A stretch of 64,000 nt of DNA from contig NZ_CP009228.1 in assembly GCF_000755145.1 (NCBI RefSeq), positions 62,001 through 126,000 on the forward strand. Direction: 5' to 3'. A model generated the notes under the pieces. The model was not told the DNA's origin, did no database searches, and was given only the letters and a program-made list of their open reading frames with translations. Below are positions 63,877-64,000 of this stretch, piece after piece; the stretch's first letter is position 1, and the number at the start of each line of letters is the position of its first letter. This DNA comes from Treponema putidum. GTDB lineage: Bacteria; Spirochaetota; Spirochaetia; Treponematales; Treponemataceae. The position numbers and the translations under genes are program-made.

Positions 63877-64000
63877 AATGTTTCTCCTTAGAATAGCAAA
63901 TAAGTCTTGCCGTCCTACTATTATTATTCAAATTTTTTACAAGAGATAGTAAAATTCTATAAAAATTTTTCATTTGGCTAAAGATAAGACAAAAAAGTTT

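Noticed and set aside
1-64000. CRISPR array, tRNA, rRNA or replication origin
   Set aside because: No regularly spaced repeats, cloverleaf-like genes, ribosomal RNA segments or dnaA-box clusters were recognised by eye; a covariance search would be needed to exclude a missed tRNA.
1-64000. Retroelement reverse transcriptase for the TvpA-like targets
   Set aside because: None of the long frames shows YxDD or other reverse-transcriptase motifs; the enzyme must lie outside the window if it exists.

Overview
The window comes from an oral-type Treponema, most likely T. denticola or a very close relative. The main evidence is a methionine gamma-lyase of exactly 401 residues, an oligopeptidase B that rebuilds to 685 residues, a mitochondrial-type (spirochete) EF-G beside rpsL/rpsG, pyruvate:ferredoxin oxidoreductase as the central pyruvate enzyme, AT-rich intergenic DNA and several lipoproteins. 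No rRNA or tRNA gene and no CRISPR array was seen.

Layout. 0-3.6 kb: a 3'-truncated ABC exporter, then a repeat-rich decayed patch holding the end of a formylglycine-generating-enzyme-like (FGE-like) lipoprotein, the end of a Rpn-type nuclease and one small gene. 3.8-10.1 kb: MATE exporter, chemotaxis receptor, NhaC-family transporter and a frameshifted cystalysin-like C-S lyase. 10.2-12.5 kb: a sigma-54 activator whose probable target promoter (GG-N10-GC) lies just downstream, in front of the lyase. 12.6-19 kb: TPR lipoprotein, rubredoxin, P-loop NTPase, fusA-rpsG-rpsL. 19.2-28.5 kb: NO-stress YgbA-like protein, DUF454, pyruvate:ferredoxin oxidoreductase, racemase, megL, EamA transporter, second NhaC. 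28.7-34.4 kb: a frameshifted alpha-2-macroglobulin lipoprotein. 34.4-37.7 kb: the fuller inverted counterpart of the 2-3.6 kb patch, with a TvpA-like C-type-lectin/FGE lipoprotein. 37.8-41.7 kb: a cobalt/nickel ECF importer broken by two frameshifts and a fresh ISAs1-type insertion. 41.7-46.1 kb: MFS carrier, vapBC and frameshifted opdB. 46.2-50.3 kb: flavin oxidoreductase plus two-subunit aconitase X. 50.4-57 kb: Nif3, ATP-grasp, galK, an unknown gene, sufS and sufU. 57-60.2 kb: metal-handling exported proteins under a cobalamin riboswitch. 60.6-63.9 kb: CorA, CCA-adding enzyme and a Rpn nuclease.

Themes. (1) The FGE-like lipoprotein and its decayed mirror copy look like targets of a diversity-generating retroelement of the T. 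denticola TvpA type; no reverse transcriptase or template repeat is in the window. (2) Six genes are broken by single-base shifts, five at homopolymers. This is either sequencing error, phase variation or genuine decay, and three of the six belong to cobalt/nickel uptake. (3) At least seven genes carry a -35/-10 promoter with the start codon 6-9 nt after the -10 box and no Shine-Dalgarno sequence, suggesting leaderless mRNAs. (4) Sulfur amino-acid lyases sit near NhaC-family carriers, suggesting these carriers import amino acids.
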